The position numbers and the translations under genes are program-made. From positions 1-17,180 of the forward strand of contig JAFTCS010000186.1 of assembly GCA_017454565.1 (NCBI GenBank): 17,180 bases of DNA, given 5' to 3'. This document shows positions 1 through 8,135 of the stretch, piece after piece. Source of the stretch: Clostridia bacterium. GTDB taxonomy: Bacteria; Bacillota; Clostridia; Oscillospirales; Acutalibacteraceae. Within the stretch, counting starts at the first letter, position 1. Each line of letters begins with the position of its first letter. The notes beneath the pieces were generated by a model. It worked only from the letters and a program-made list of their open reading frames with translations, did no database searches and was not told the origin of the DNA.

Positions 1-35
1 CATTGAAGTCGGTGCGGCCGGAAACTATGCTGCTT

Positions 36-2147
36 TTAACCTACGGTTGAAAGATACTTGAAAGTTACGGCGGTGGTGTAGAATGTTGTTTTTGTGTCCT
101 TGTTGTACAGTTTTACGCTTAATGTGTAGGTGGCATCAGGTGTAAGAGAATAGTTGCACAGAGAGCAGAAAGTGGGGAGGGTCTTGCCGGAAAGCCCCTT
201 CTGCATGCACTCGGACAGTGTGCAGAGCTTTGTGGATGTCTTTTCGCCGGCCTTGCGGATGTAAACCGTGCCGATAACATTTCCGGGTGTACCCTTGTAG
301 GTTTCGTTGTATTTAGCTTCAAGAGTAAGGAAGGTGCGGTTATAGACAACACGGTCTGTAATATTCTTTGTGTCGCTGCCTGCCTTTACGTCAGTGGTCA
401 GTTCCTTTTCAATGCCGTAAACGTAGTTGCTGTATTCGTTAGTAAACTTCAGGTTCAGTTTGAACATCCTCGGTTCAACAAACTTTATGGTTCTTGTCCA
501 CTGACTAAGCTTTGCACCGCTTGCGTTGTATGACCTGATAATGATATCTGCGCTTGTGCCGGCTTTCGGAGTGACGCCAAGCTGCTTGAGAGTAAGAACT
601 CCTGCGGAGGTCATGTTGCTCTGCTCAAAAGCGAGTCTTTCAGTGCCGTTCTGTCTTACATAAATTCTGTATACAGCTGCCGGGTCGCCCATACCGCCTA
701 CGGTTATATTATAGCCGTTGTACCTTGTATCTGTTGAAGAATAGACCGGGAATTCGATCGGATCAGGGTTGAGCACGTCGCCGGAGTTGAGGAATATGGA
801 TTTTGTTTTGGAATTGAGCTTGCCTTCCTCGTTCATCTCGGTATAAGCTTCGTATATTCCCACGGAGCTTGTTATGGAAGCGTTTACCTTTGTGAATTCC
901 TGAGCAAGTACCTTTCCGGATTGGGTATAAAGCTCGGCCTTGATGTCGTAATCGGTGCCGGCTTTGGGCAGCTTGATGTATGTTCTGTAATAATCCGATG
1001 TTGTGGCATGGGTAAGAGTCTTTACAGGCTCGCCGTAGCTTTTGGCAGCTGATTCTTTCAGATAGAACTTGACTGTTTCAGAGTCATTGTAAATTCCGCC
1101 GTCTTTGGACACATAAACGGGGACATATACAGAATGGAGCTTAGAATTGTAGTAAGTAGTAAAGTCCTTTGTAACGAGGGATGTATCGCCTTCGACCTTT
1201 GTTTCGTCAGTGGTCTGATAAACGTTCCTTTCTTCGCCGCCGTCATAGCTGTAGATGATATGAGTTCTCATGGTAGTGGGAACTTCTGCACCGATAAACT
1301 TGTAGCGGGCGCACATGACTGTATTGCCGGAGATATCGCGCAGCATGAACTTAAAGGACTTGGCATCGCCCTTGTAAATATAATCGCTGAAAGTGATGAC
1401 GCCGTTTGATGATCTTACGCGGCTGTATTTATAGGTCTCTTTGTATTCATTTTTGAAGCTGAGAGAATCCGCCTCGACATCCAGATAATATCCGTCCGGA
1501 ACATTCTTTATGTCAAAGTAGAAACGCTGTGTGTCAAGGAGCTTGATTACCGGCTGCTTGTTGTCGGCCTTGGAAACATTCAGCTTTCTTGTCTGGTAAG
1601 AGCTTGTGTCATTCTCTTTCGTGGTGGTTCTCAGTTCGTATGTATACTTGTTGTTGCCGATCTCTTCGTCAGCCATGGTTACTTTATAGCGCTGAGCGTA
1701 CTTAACAGTTCCTTTGGAGTCTGTTACCTCAACTGAATAGTACATTGTCGTACCGGGAGTCTGCTTCAGTGTGATGAAGCATACGTCTGAAGCTGTAGGA
1801 GTAACTGTTCTGGCAACGGAATAAGAGCCTTTCTCTGTTTTAGAGCGGTAAACAGTGATCTTATCGGTGGTCTTGAAAGTCTTTGTGTTGTAAACAGCAA
1901 GGCGGAACTTTTCGATAGCGCTGATGGTGACGCTCTGGAACTTGTCATCAGCAACCTGATCCTTAAAGACCGTGGATGTTGTATAGGCTTCCTTGAAAGC
2001 AACGGAGAAACTGCTGTTTGCTACCTCTGCGGAGATCTGTGTAGCAGCCGCAGCTGCATCTGCAGTCATACCGGGCATGATACCTGTGGTGCCGACAGCG
2101 GCAGCGACAAGTGCGATCGCAAGTGTTTTTTTAAAAAACTTTTTCAT
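36..2147 (-). CDS. Secreted protein of unknown function with probable beta-sandwich modules
   Basis: The protein has 703 residues. Its N-terminus is a clear signal peptide: KKFFKK, then a hydrophobic stretch to about residue 25, with an Ala-rich candidate cleavage site near ADA (about residues 30-33). The rest is rich in Thr, Ser, Tyr and Lys with alternating hydrophobic residues. Segments such as KITVYRSKTEKGSYSVA and YYSVEVTDSKG look like Fn3 or Ig-like strands, so I infer several tandem beta-sandwich domains. I see no LPXTG sorting motif, no C-terminal membrane helix and no dockerin-type repeat, so it is probably released or held non-covalently. Four cysteines cluster in the last 60 residues or so. 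The start at 2147 is supported by AGGAG at 2158-2162, ten bases upstream. I do not recognise a family. It is divergent from the Dlt-like operon, so a shared role at the cell surface is only a guess. Confidence 0.8.
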   Translation of the reverse strand: MKKFFKKTLAIALVAAAVGTTGIMPGMTADAAAAATQISAEVANSSFSVAFKEAYTTSTVFKDQVADDKFQSVTISAIEKFRLAVYNTKTFKTTDKITVYRSKTEKGSYSVARTVTPTASDVCFITLKQTPGTTMYYSVEVTDSKGTVKYAQRYKVTMADEEIGNNKYTYELRTTTKENDTSSYQTRKLNVSKADNKQPVIKLLDTQRFYFDIKNVPDGYYLDVEADSLSFKNEYKETYKYSRVRSSNGVITFSDYIYKGDAKSFKFMLRDISGNTVMCARYKFIGAEVPTTMRTHIIYSYDGGEERNVYQTTDETKVEGDTSLVTKDFTTYYNSKLHSVYVPVYVSKDGGIYNDSETVKFYLKESAAKSYGEPVKTLTHATTSDYYRTYIKLPKAGTDYDIKAELYTQSGKVLAQEFTKVNASITSSVGIYEAYTEMNEEGKLNSKTKSIFLNSGDVLNPDPIEFPVYSSTDTRYNGYNITVGGMGDPAAVYRIYVRQNGTERLAFEQSNMTSAGVLTLKQLGVTPKAGTSADIIIRSYNASGAKLSQWTRTIKFVEPRMFKLNLKFTNEYSNYVYGIEKELTTDVKAGSDTKNITDRVVYNRTFLTLEAKYNETYKGTPGNVIGTVYIRKAGEKTSTKLCTLSECMQKGLSGKTLPTFCSLCNYSLTPDATYTLSVKLYNKDTKTTFYTTAVTFKYLSTVG

Positions 2148-2249
2148 TACGCAAAGTCTCCTTTTTAATGTTGTTCAGAAACAGAATCCATTCAGATGCC
2201 CATTTTTGATAGTGTTATGAGTGTCTGAAAGGATTCACCTGCCATTTCA

Positions 2250-2279
2250 ATTATATAACTTTTCTGTAACTATTGTCAA
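2250..2279 (-). promoter_or_regulatory. Sigma-A promoter of the secreted-protein gene
   Basis: On the minus strand TTGACA (2274-2279) and TATAAT (2250-2255) are separated by 18 bases, a near-consensus vegetative promoter. It would leave a leader of roughly 95 bases before the ATG at 2147. Just upstream of the -35 lies a 16-bp perfect AT palindrome (2282-2297, AATTTATTAATAAATT), which could be an UP element or operator or simply AT-rich chance. Between 2300 and 2418 I see no gene and no further confident element. Confidence 0.65.
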
Positions 2280-2418
2280 TTAATTTATTAATAAATTGTC
2301 ACCAAACTTTGAACGGTTTTTATACTTTTAATTGTAATAGCTAAGCGGGTTGATGAAAAGTTTTTTACAATGAGACTGCCCGGAAAGTTTTATTTCTTCG
2401 CTCTGAAAATATCCGTAC

Positions 2419-2447
2419 TTGACAATTATTGTGATGACGTATATAAT
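2419..2447 (+). promoter_or_regulatory. Consensus sigma-A promoter of the Dlt-like operon
   Basis: TTGACA at 2419-2424 and TATAAT at 2442-2447 are separated by exactly 17 bases, a perfect match to the vegetative consensus, so strong basal transcription is expected. The predicted transcript starts near 2454, leaving a leader of about 50 bases. The leader contains a small hairpin (ACGG 2481-2484 with CCGT 2490-2493). It has room for no more than a tiny peptide, and no DltX-like micropeptide is visible. Confidence 0.8.
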
Positions 2448-2506
2448 CAGTTCAGCGATACTGTTTTTTAAAAAGTAAGGACGGTATTGCCGTAAAAAAC
2501 AACAGA

Positions 2507-4042
2507 ATGAAGGTGAAAGCTACGATAAATGTTCTGACAATGCTTGAAAACAGCTGCATAAAAAATCCCGGAAGGACAGCCGTCAGGGAGAGGGAGTCTT
2601 TCCTGACCTATGCTGAGCTTACCGAACTCAGCAAGAGGGCAGGATCAGCGCTTGCAGGCAGCATCAGCGCACATTCTCCGGTGGGTGTTTACATGGAAAA
2701 GGGAATAAATGCTCTGGTAGCCTTCTTCGGGACGGTTTATGCCGGCGCGTTTTACTCTATGTTCAACACCGAGCTTCCTGACGAGCGCCTGCGTTCCATG
2801 AGAACAGTCCTTGATACAAAAAGCATAATCACTACCAGAGAGCTTTACGAAAAGGCAGCTTTGCTTTTTCCGGAAGCCGGAATATTTGTCATTGAGGATC
2901 TCATCGCTTCTGAGATAAACGAAGCCGCACTTGCAGAGATCAGAAGCAGCATGATCGATACCGACCCTCTGTACATCAACTTCACATCCGGCTCTACCGG
3001 AATCCCCAAGGGAATAGCCGTATCCCACAGGAGCGTCATCGACTTTATAAGCTTTTTCACGCAGATTTTTTCCATCACACAGGATGATATTCTTGCAAAT
3101 CAGGCTCCGTTTGATTTTGACGTTTCGGTCAAGGATATCTACTCAGCCATGTATGTGGGTGCAGAGCTTGTCATTGTTCCGAGAGAATATTTTTCGGCTC
3201 CGGTAAAGCTGATAGATTACCTCTGCGATAACAGGATCACGGTTATGATCTGGGCGGTGTCTGCGCTTTGCCTGATAAGCACCTTCCACGGGCTTGACTA
3301 CAGGACTCCTGAGACGGTCAGAAAGATACTGTTCAGCGGTGAGGTCATGCCCTATAAGCATCTGTGTCAGTGGCAGCAGCACCTGCCTGATACCCTTTTC
3401 GTAAACCTTTACGGTCCCACCGAGATAACCTGCAACTGCACCTATCATATTCTTGAAAAGGACAGGGACTACTCCGCAGGAATCCCGATCGGCATACCGT
3501 TCCCGAACGAAGACGTTTTCCTTCTCAGCGCTGAAAACGAGAGGATAACCGAAAAGAATGTCAAGGGTTCTGTTGTGGTCAGAGGAACGGCTCTCGCTTT
3601 AGGATATTACCGTGAAGCTCAGAAAACCGCTGAAAGCTTTATCCAGAACCCGCTGAACAAGTGTTATCCCGAGCCGGTCTACCTTACCGGAGATCTGGGC
3701 GAGTACAACGAAAACGGTGAACTGGTGTTCAGGGGCAGGTCGGATAATCAGATAAAATACATGGGTCACCGCATCGAGTTAGAGGAGATCGAGCGCGCAA
3801 TGTCAGCGATAGACGGGGTCGACCGCTGTATGTGTATTTTCGATGAATCAAAGCAAAGGCTTAAAGGCTTCTATATGGGTACCATTGAAAAGAACGAGCT
3901 TGTAACTGTTATGCGCAGTACAATGCCTGCTTTTATGGTTCCCGGTTTTGTGCGCAGAGTAGATCAGATGGTGCTCACCAAAAACGGAAAGCTTGACAGA
4001 AAAAAGACTGCCGAGCTGATCGGAGGCGGGAAAAATGGCTGA
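2507..4042 (+). CDS. DltA-like amino-acid adenylation enzyme (carrier-protein ligase)
   Basis: The protein has 511 residues, the normal length for DltA (D-alanine-poly(phosphoribitol) ligase). It shows the adenylation-domain core motifs in order: the P-loop TSGSTGIPKG at about 160-169, FDFDVS at 202-207, YGPTE at 302-306, TGD at 394-396, RSDNQIKYMGHRIE at about 411-424, and catalytic Lys495 in NGKLDR near the C-terminus. Asp205 sits where adenylation enzymes contact the substrate amino group, so an amino acid is the likely substrate. The expected reaction is ATP-dependent activation and thioester transfer to the carrier protein two genes downstream. It is called DltA-like rather than dltA because a decarboxylase follows, so the loaded group need not be D-alanine. 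No strong ribosome binding site precedes the ATG at 2507. The next gene begins inside its last codons (8-base overlap), indicating translational coupling. Confidence 0.88.
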   Translation: MKVKATINVLTMLENSCIKNPGRTAVRERESFLTYAELTELSKRAGSALAGSISAHSPVGVYMEKGINALVAFFGTVYAGAFYSMFNTELPDERLRSMRTVLDTKSIITTRELYEKAALLFPEAGIFVIEDLIASEINEAALAEIRSSMIDTDPLYINFTSGSTGIPKGIAVSHRSVIDFISFFTQIFSITQDDILANQAPFDFDVSVKDIYSAMYVGAELVIVPREYFSAPVKLIDYLCDNRITVMIWAVSALCLISTFHGLDYRTPETVRKILFSGEVMPYKHLCQWQQHLPDTLFVNLYGPTEITCNCTYHILEKDRDYSAGIPIGIPFPNEDVFLLSAENERITEKNVKGSVVVRGTALALGYYREAQKTAESFIQNPLNKCYPEPVYLTGDLGEYNENGELVFRGRSDNQIKYMGHRIELEEIERAMSAIDGVDRCMCIFDESKQRLKGFYMGTIEKNELVTVMRSTMPAFMVPGFVRRVDQMVLTKNGKLDRKKTAELIGGGKNG

Positions 4043-5216
4043 TATCATAGAAACGATCAACAGGGAATGTGAGTCATCATTTTACGTTTTTGATATAGGT
4101 GAGCTGAAGAACAGGATATCTTATCTCAGGGAGAATCTGCCGCCGTATACAGAACTGTGCTATGCTGTAAAGGCTAATCCCTTTATCTCAAAAGAGATCG
4201 AAAATGATGTGGAGCGCTTTGAAATATGCTCTCCTGGTGAGGCAGAGATCTGTAAAGCTATCGGTATTGACAGCAGTAAAATGGTTATTTCCGGCATATA
4301 CAAGACGCCGTCGTTCATTGAAGCTCTTGTTGCGGACGACAGCTTTAAGGGTATTTTCACCATCGAATCCCTGAACCAGTATGAATTGCTGCTTTCTCTG
4401 TCAGAAAAATACGGCAGAGAGCTTGAGGTCCTGCCCAGACTTACCAATGACAGCCAGTTTGGCATGGATGAGTCCGATGTGGAAATGATAGTTTCACGCC
4501 GTTCCACAAATAGGCTTAATGTCATGGGCATCCAGTATTTTTCCGGCACTCAGAAAACCTCTCTGAAAAAATACCAAAGAGAGCTTGAATATCTTTCGGG
4601 CTTTCTCGGAAGGCTCAGGGAAGAGTATTCATTTGAAGCCCGTGAGCTTGAGTACGGCACCGGCTTTCCGGTATCGTATTTTGCAGGCGACAAGCTTGAT
4701 GAACCGGCTCTGTTAAAGGGTTTTTCGGAAATACTTGACGGACTGCCCCATAAGCCGCGCATCATATTAGAGCTTGGCAGGAGCATCGCAGCCTCATGCG
4801 GCAAGTATTACACCCATATTGTGGACATCAAAAAGAACAAAGGGCACAGCTACGCCCTGACGGACGGCGGAATGCACCATATTGTCTACTACGGGCAGTA
4901 CATGGCAATGAAACAGCCGTTTGTTTCCGTTGTCGGCAAGGATGAAACTGTTGAGAACGTGCAGTGGACGGTCTGCGGTTCGCTGTGTTCTATGAATGAT
5001 ATTATTGTAAAGCAGATCACCTTGCCGGATATAAAGGTAGGGGACATTCTTCGTTTTGAGAATGCAGGTGCATACTGCATGACTGAGGGTATATCCCTGC
5101 TTCTGAGCCGTGATCTTCCTGCAATATACTTAGTGCGCGGGAACGGTGAGCTTTTCCGTCTGAGAAAACCGTTTGAGACAAAGCTGCTGAATATGCCGGA
5201 ATATGAAAAAGTATAA
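4035..5216 (+). CDS. Fold-type III PLP-dependent amino-acid decarboxylase
   Basis: The 393-residue protein belongs to the diaminopimelate/ornithine decarboxylase superfamily, with an N-terminal PLP barrel and a C-terminal beta domain. Lys46 in YAVKANP should carry PLP. ELGRS (246-250) matches the phosphate-binding EPGR region, CGSLCSMND (314-322) holds the active-site Cys318, and NAGAY (343-347) gives the conserved Tyr347. Two positions differ from diaminopimelate decarboxylase: Cys is followed by Ser319 instead of Glu, and the barrel motif GIQYFSGTQ has Phe169 where ornithine decarboxylase has a PLP-stacking His. It is therefore unlikely to be the housekeeping LysA. Similar ligase-decarboxylase-carrier trios occur in butirosin biosynthesis (BtrJ/BtrK/BtrI, where glutamyl-carrier is decarboxylated to GABA-carrier) and in exosortase-A loci. 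By analogy it may act on a free or carrier-bound dicarboxylic amino acid. The start at 4035 has GGAGG at 4022-4026, eight bases upstream. Confidence 0.85.
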   Translation: MADIIETINRECESSFYVFDIGELKNRISYLRENLPPYTELCYAVKANPFISKEIENDVERFEICSPGEAEICKAIGIDSSKMVISGIYKTPSFIEALVADDSFKGIFTIESLNQYELLLSLSEKYGRELEVLPRLTNDSQFGMDESDVEMIVSRRSTNRLNVMGIQYFSGTQKTSLKKYQRELEYLSGFLGRLREEYSFEARELEYGTGFPVSYFAGDKLDEPALLKGFSEILDGLPHKPRIILELGRSIAASCGKYYTHIVDIKKNKGHSYALTDGGMHHIVYYGQYMAMKQPFVSVVGKDETVENVQWTVCGSLCSMNDIIVKQITLPDIKVGDILRFENAGAYCMTEGISLLLSRDLPAIYLVRGNGELFRLRKPFETKLLNMPEYEKV

Positions 5217-5255
5217 CGGCATTAAAACGATTAAAAAAGAAAGGAATTAAAAACT

Positions 5256-5486
5256 ATGGACAGACTTATTGAAATACTTGAGGACATCAAGCCGGATGTA
5301 GATTATGCGACCTGCGAGACTCTTATTGACAGCCACATTCTTGAATCCCTTGACATAATCTCGCTTATTGCCGAGCTGGAAGAGGAATACGGCGTTACCA
5401 TACCGGCTATAGAGATCGTTCCCGAAAACTTCAACTCCGCACAGCGTATAAAGAAGATGATAGAGCGTCTGGAAGAGGAATATTGA
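5256..5486 (+). CDS. Acyl/aminoacyl carrier protein (DltC-like)
   Basis: This is a 76-residue acidic, helical protein of the phosphopantetheine-binding carrier family, matching DltC in size and position. The modification site is Ser31 in HILESLDIISLIAELEEEYG. The residue before the serine is Glu rather than the usual Asp of the DSL motif, a mild departure that should be tolerated by a phosphopantetheinyl transferase but is worth noting. It should receive the aminoacyl group from the upstream ligase and present it to the decarboxylase, the membrane acyltransferase, or both. AAGGA at 5241-5245 lies ten bases before the ATG. Its stop is one base from the first possible ATG of the acyltransferase gene. 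Confidence 0.88.
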   Translation: MDRLIEILEDIKPDVDYATCETLIDSHILESLDIISLIAELEEEYGVTIPAIEIVPENFNSAQRIKKMIERLEEEY

Positions 5487-5487
5487 G

Positions 5488-7122
5488 ATGGATCTTGCCT
5501 CAATGTTCTTAGGCGGAAGCGCTTCCGCAATGACCTCCTTCTTTTCGCTTACATTTCTTTTTTTGTTTTTGCCGCCTTGTCTTATTGTTTATGCGGCGGT
5601 GCCCAAAGCAGCCAAAAAATATATACTGCTGACAGCGAGCCTTATATTTTTCTGGCTTGTCAGCAGTGTGCTGATAATCTATCTTTTTCTCACAGTTCTT
5701 TCGGTGTTCCTCTTCGGAAAGTGGCTTGACAGGATACAGATCAAAATGAAAGCTGCGCTTTCAAAAACCGAAAAGGAAAAGCGTAAAGAATTAAAGCAGC
5801 AGTTCGTACAAAAGCAGAGAAAGGTTCTGCTTTTGGCAGTGCTGCTGCACATTGGTCTGCTGCTTGTGCTTAAATACTCCGGTTTCTTCACTCAAAACGT
5901 AAATTCGCTGCTCTGGCTGATGAACGTGCCTATAGAGCTGGAGATCCCCAAGCTTCTGATGCCTTTAGGAATATCGTTCTTTACGCTGCAGGCGGTGTCA
6001 TACATCACTGACGTTTATCACGGACTTGTAAAGGCGGATAAGAACATTCTCAGACTGGCCCTCTTTATGAGTTTTTTTCCGCAGATAGTAGAAGGTCCTA
6101 TATGCAGGTATTCACAGACAGCCGAACAGCTCTGGAACGCAGAGCAGATCAGATACAAGAACCTGACCTACGGTCTGCAGCGCATCCTGTACGGCATGAT
6201 GAAAAAGCTCGTGATCGCAGACCGTCTGAACCCGATGGTCAAGGCTATCTTTGACAGCCCGAACAACTATCACGGCGGCATTATTTTTCTTGGAGCTGTA
6301 TGCTACACTGTGCAGCTCTATATGGATTTCTCCGGCTCTATGGACGCCGTAATGGGTATTGCCGAGATATTCGGTGTAAAAATGCCGGAAAACTTCCAGA
6401 GACCTTTCTTTTCCATATCCATATCCGAATTCTGGAAGCGCTGGCACATAACCCTTGGCACATGGTTCAAGGACTACATTTTCTATCCGGTTACGTCTAC
6501 CAAAAAAATGAAGAATCTTACATCAAACGCCCGCAAGAAGCTTGGTAATCACTATGGTCCTCTTGTGGCAGGCGGTATAGCTCTTTTCTGCGTATGGTTC
6601 TGCAACGGCTTGTGGCACGGTTCGGACTGGAACTACATTTTCTTTGGTCTTTATCATTTTGTGATGATACTCACGGGCAATATGGTGACGCCGCTTGCCA
6701 ACAAGTTTTTCAAAAAGGTTCGGCTCGACCCGAACTGCTTTGCATACAAGGTTTTCAGGATAGTCAGAACTTCTTTGTTCGTAGTGATAGGTGAACTGTT
6801 CTTCCGCAGTCCCGGCATGGGCAGAGGCTTTGAGCTTTTCGGCAGAATGGTATCGGATTTCTCGTTCACCGGTCTTAACAATGTTCTTCTGAAAAAGCTC
6901 TCTGTTGATGTTCAGGACTTTATTATAATTGCATTCACTCTTGCGGTAGTGTTTATTGTAAGTGTTCTTAACGAAAAGGGCGTCTGCATAAGAGATCAGA
7001 TCGCCAAAAGGAATATCGTTATCCGCTGGTGCGTTTTCTACGCTCTTATCATGTTCATAATAATCTTCGGTGCCTACGGCTTCGGCTATATTCCGGTGGA
7101 CCCGATGTATGCTAACTTTTAA
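5488..7122 (+). CDS. MBOAT-family membrane O-acyltransferase (DltB/AlgI-like)
   Basis: The protein has up to 544 residues and about a dozen hydrophobic segments. It carries the MBOAT signatures: MPLGISFFTLQAVSY, the FWKRWHITLGTW block with His320, and NGLWHGSDW with His377, the expected catalytic histidine (counterparts of the two histidines of DltB). MBOAT proteins of this branch take an acyl group from a carrier protein on the cytoplasmic side and pass it across the membrane to a surface polymer. The start is uncertain. ATG 5488 has a good upstream GGAAGAGGA, but homologues usually begin close to the first membrane segment, which would fit ATG 5530 (MTSFFSLTF). A perfect 16-bp palindrome (5513-5528) lies directly before that second ATG. 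The next gene follows 12 bases after the stop. Confidence 0.9.
   Translation: MDLASMFLGGSASAMTSFFSLTFLFLFLPPCLIVYAAVPKAAKKYILLTASLIFFWLVSSVLIIYLFLTVLSVFLFGKWLDRIQIKMKAALSKTEKEKRKELKQQFVQKQRKVLLLAVLLHIGLLLVLKYSGFFTQNVNSLLWLMNVPIELEIPKLLMPLGISFFTLQAVSYITDVYHGLVKADKNILRLALFMSFFPQIVEGPICRYSQTAEQLWNAEQIRYKNLTYGLQRILYGMMKKLVIADRLNPMVKAIFDSPNNYHGGIIFLGAVCYTVQLYMDFSGSMDAVMGIAEIFGVKMPENFQRPFFSISISEFWKRWHITLGTWFKDYIFYPVTSTKKMKNLTSNARKKLGNHYGPLVAGGIALFCVWFCNGLWHGSDWNYIFFGLYHFVMILTGNMVTPLANKFFKKVRLDPNCFAYKVFRIVRTSLFVVIGELFFRSPGMGRGFELFGRMVSDFSFTGLNNVLLKKLSVDVQDFIIIAFTLAVVFIVSVLNEKGVCIRDQIAKRNIVIRWCVFYALIMFIIIFGAYGFGYIPVDPMYANF
5513..5528. repeat. Perfect 16-bp palindrome before the second possible acyltransferase start
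   Basis: GCGGAAGC at 5513-5520 is followed immediately by its reverse complement GCTTCCGC at 5521-5528, one base before ATG 5530. In RNA it could form only a hairpin with a few central bases unpaired. It also encodes Gly-Gly-Ser-Ala-Ser-Ala if translation starts at 5488. It may be chance or may influence start choice. Confidence 0.45.
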
Positions 7123-7134
7123 GGGGGGACATGA

Positions 7135-8121
7135 ATGAAAGGCTTTTTGAAAGGCTCTCTTAAAGGAGTGGTATTCATTGCCGGTCTGATGGTGCTCATC
7201 ATGCTTTCGTCAATGATTCTTATTCCGCGGAACAACAGGGAAGAGGACTGGAAGCACGATGTGCAGGCTAACGGTATTCTTGCCGAACCGGAAAACACCA
7301 TTGACGTGCTTTTTTTGGGCGACAGCGAGGTGTATTCCTCTGTCAACCCTATGAGAATATGGGAAAACTACGGCTACACAGCTTACTGCTGCAGTTCAAG
7401 CAAACAAAGACTGTGGTATACCATTGAATTCTTCTTCACGGCTCTTAAAACTCAGCAGCCGAAGATAGTTGTCATTGAAACCAATAACATTTTTAAATTC
7501 TTTCCTGCGGAAGAAACCATGATGCATGCGCTCGACTTATTTATTCCCGCAGTAAAATATCACGACCGCTGGAAAAACTTTAAATTTGAGGATCTTACGA
7601 AACCCGTCAACAACACTCACATTGAGAACAGGAAAGGATATCGTCTCTATAAAGAGGCGGCCGCCGCCGATGTTGACGGTTACATGGATGAGAACAAGGA
7701 TTCGGCATATATCTCGTTGACAAACCTGACTTACATAAACATAATTGCGGATACCTGCCGTCAGAACGGTGCTAAACTGGTATTCCTGAGCACCCCCAGC
7801 ACAAAGAACTGGAACATGAAAAAGCACAACCGCATGGTCAAGCTCTCCGAAGAGCTTGGGGCGGATTACATTGACATGAATCTTCTTATAGGGGAGCTTG
7901 GGATCGACTGGAACAAGGATACCCGTGACATGGGCGATCACATGAACTACTTCGGTGCAGAAAAGGTAAGTGCCTATCTCGGAAAGTACCTTTCCGGGAC
8001 AGGCATCCTGACAAGCCATAAGGGTGATCCGAAATATGCCGGCTGGGATAAGGCTCTAAAGATATTCAATGACGATGCGAACAAATGGCTGAAGACGCTT
8101 ACCTCTTTTGAGGACGCATGA
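7135..8121 (+). CDS. Membrane-anchored SGNH-fold protein (DltD/AlgX-like role)
   Basis: The 328-residue protein has one N-terminal membrane helix (about residues 10-31) and an extracellular SGNH-hydrolase-like domain. The nucleophile block is LGDSE (61-65, Ser64). The C-terminal block is DMGDHMNYFG (265-274), offering Asp265 or Asp268 and His269. This is the usual last gene of Dlt and AlgI-type clusters, where an SGNH partner on the outer face accepts or transfers the acyl group to the polymer. The similarity to DltD proper is only at the level of fold motifs, so I give no gene symbol. A run of six G (7123-7128) in AAGGGGGGA serves as the ribosome binding site for ATG 7135. The gene ends 14 bases before the operon terminator. 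Confidence 0.8.
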   Translation: MKGFLKGSLKGVVFIAGLMVLIMLSSMILIPRNNREEDWKHDVQANGILAEPENTIDVLFLGDSEVYSSVNPMRIWENYGYTAYCCSSSKQRLWYTIEFFFTALKTQQPKIVVIETNNIFKFFPAEETMMHALDLFIPAVKYHDRWKNFKFEDLTKPVNNTHIENRKGYRLYKEAAAADVDGYMDENKDSAYISLTNLTYINIIADTCRQNGAKLVFLSTPSTKNWNMKKHNRMVKLSEELGADYIDMNLLIGELGIDWNKDTRDMGDHMNYFGAEKVSAYLGKYLSGTGILTSHKGDPKYAGWDKALKIFNDDANKWLKTLTSFEDA

Positions 8122-8135
8122 TTTCACAATAATTA

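Noticed and set aside
2282..2297. 16-bp AT palindrome upstream of the secreted-protein promoter as a firm operator
   Set aside because: It is made only of A and T in an AT-rich region, so chance is likely. It is mentioned with the promoter rather than as a separate claim.
2645..3448. Open frames antisense to the adenylation gene (also similar ones across the EAL and MBOAT genes)
   Set aside because: The sense frame has full domain motifs. The antisense frames show no recognisable domain or start signal and are typical shadows.
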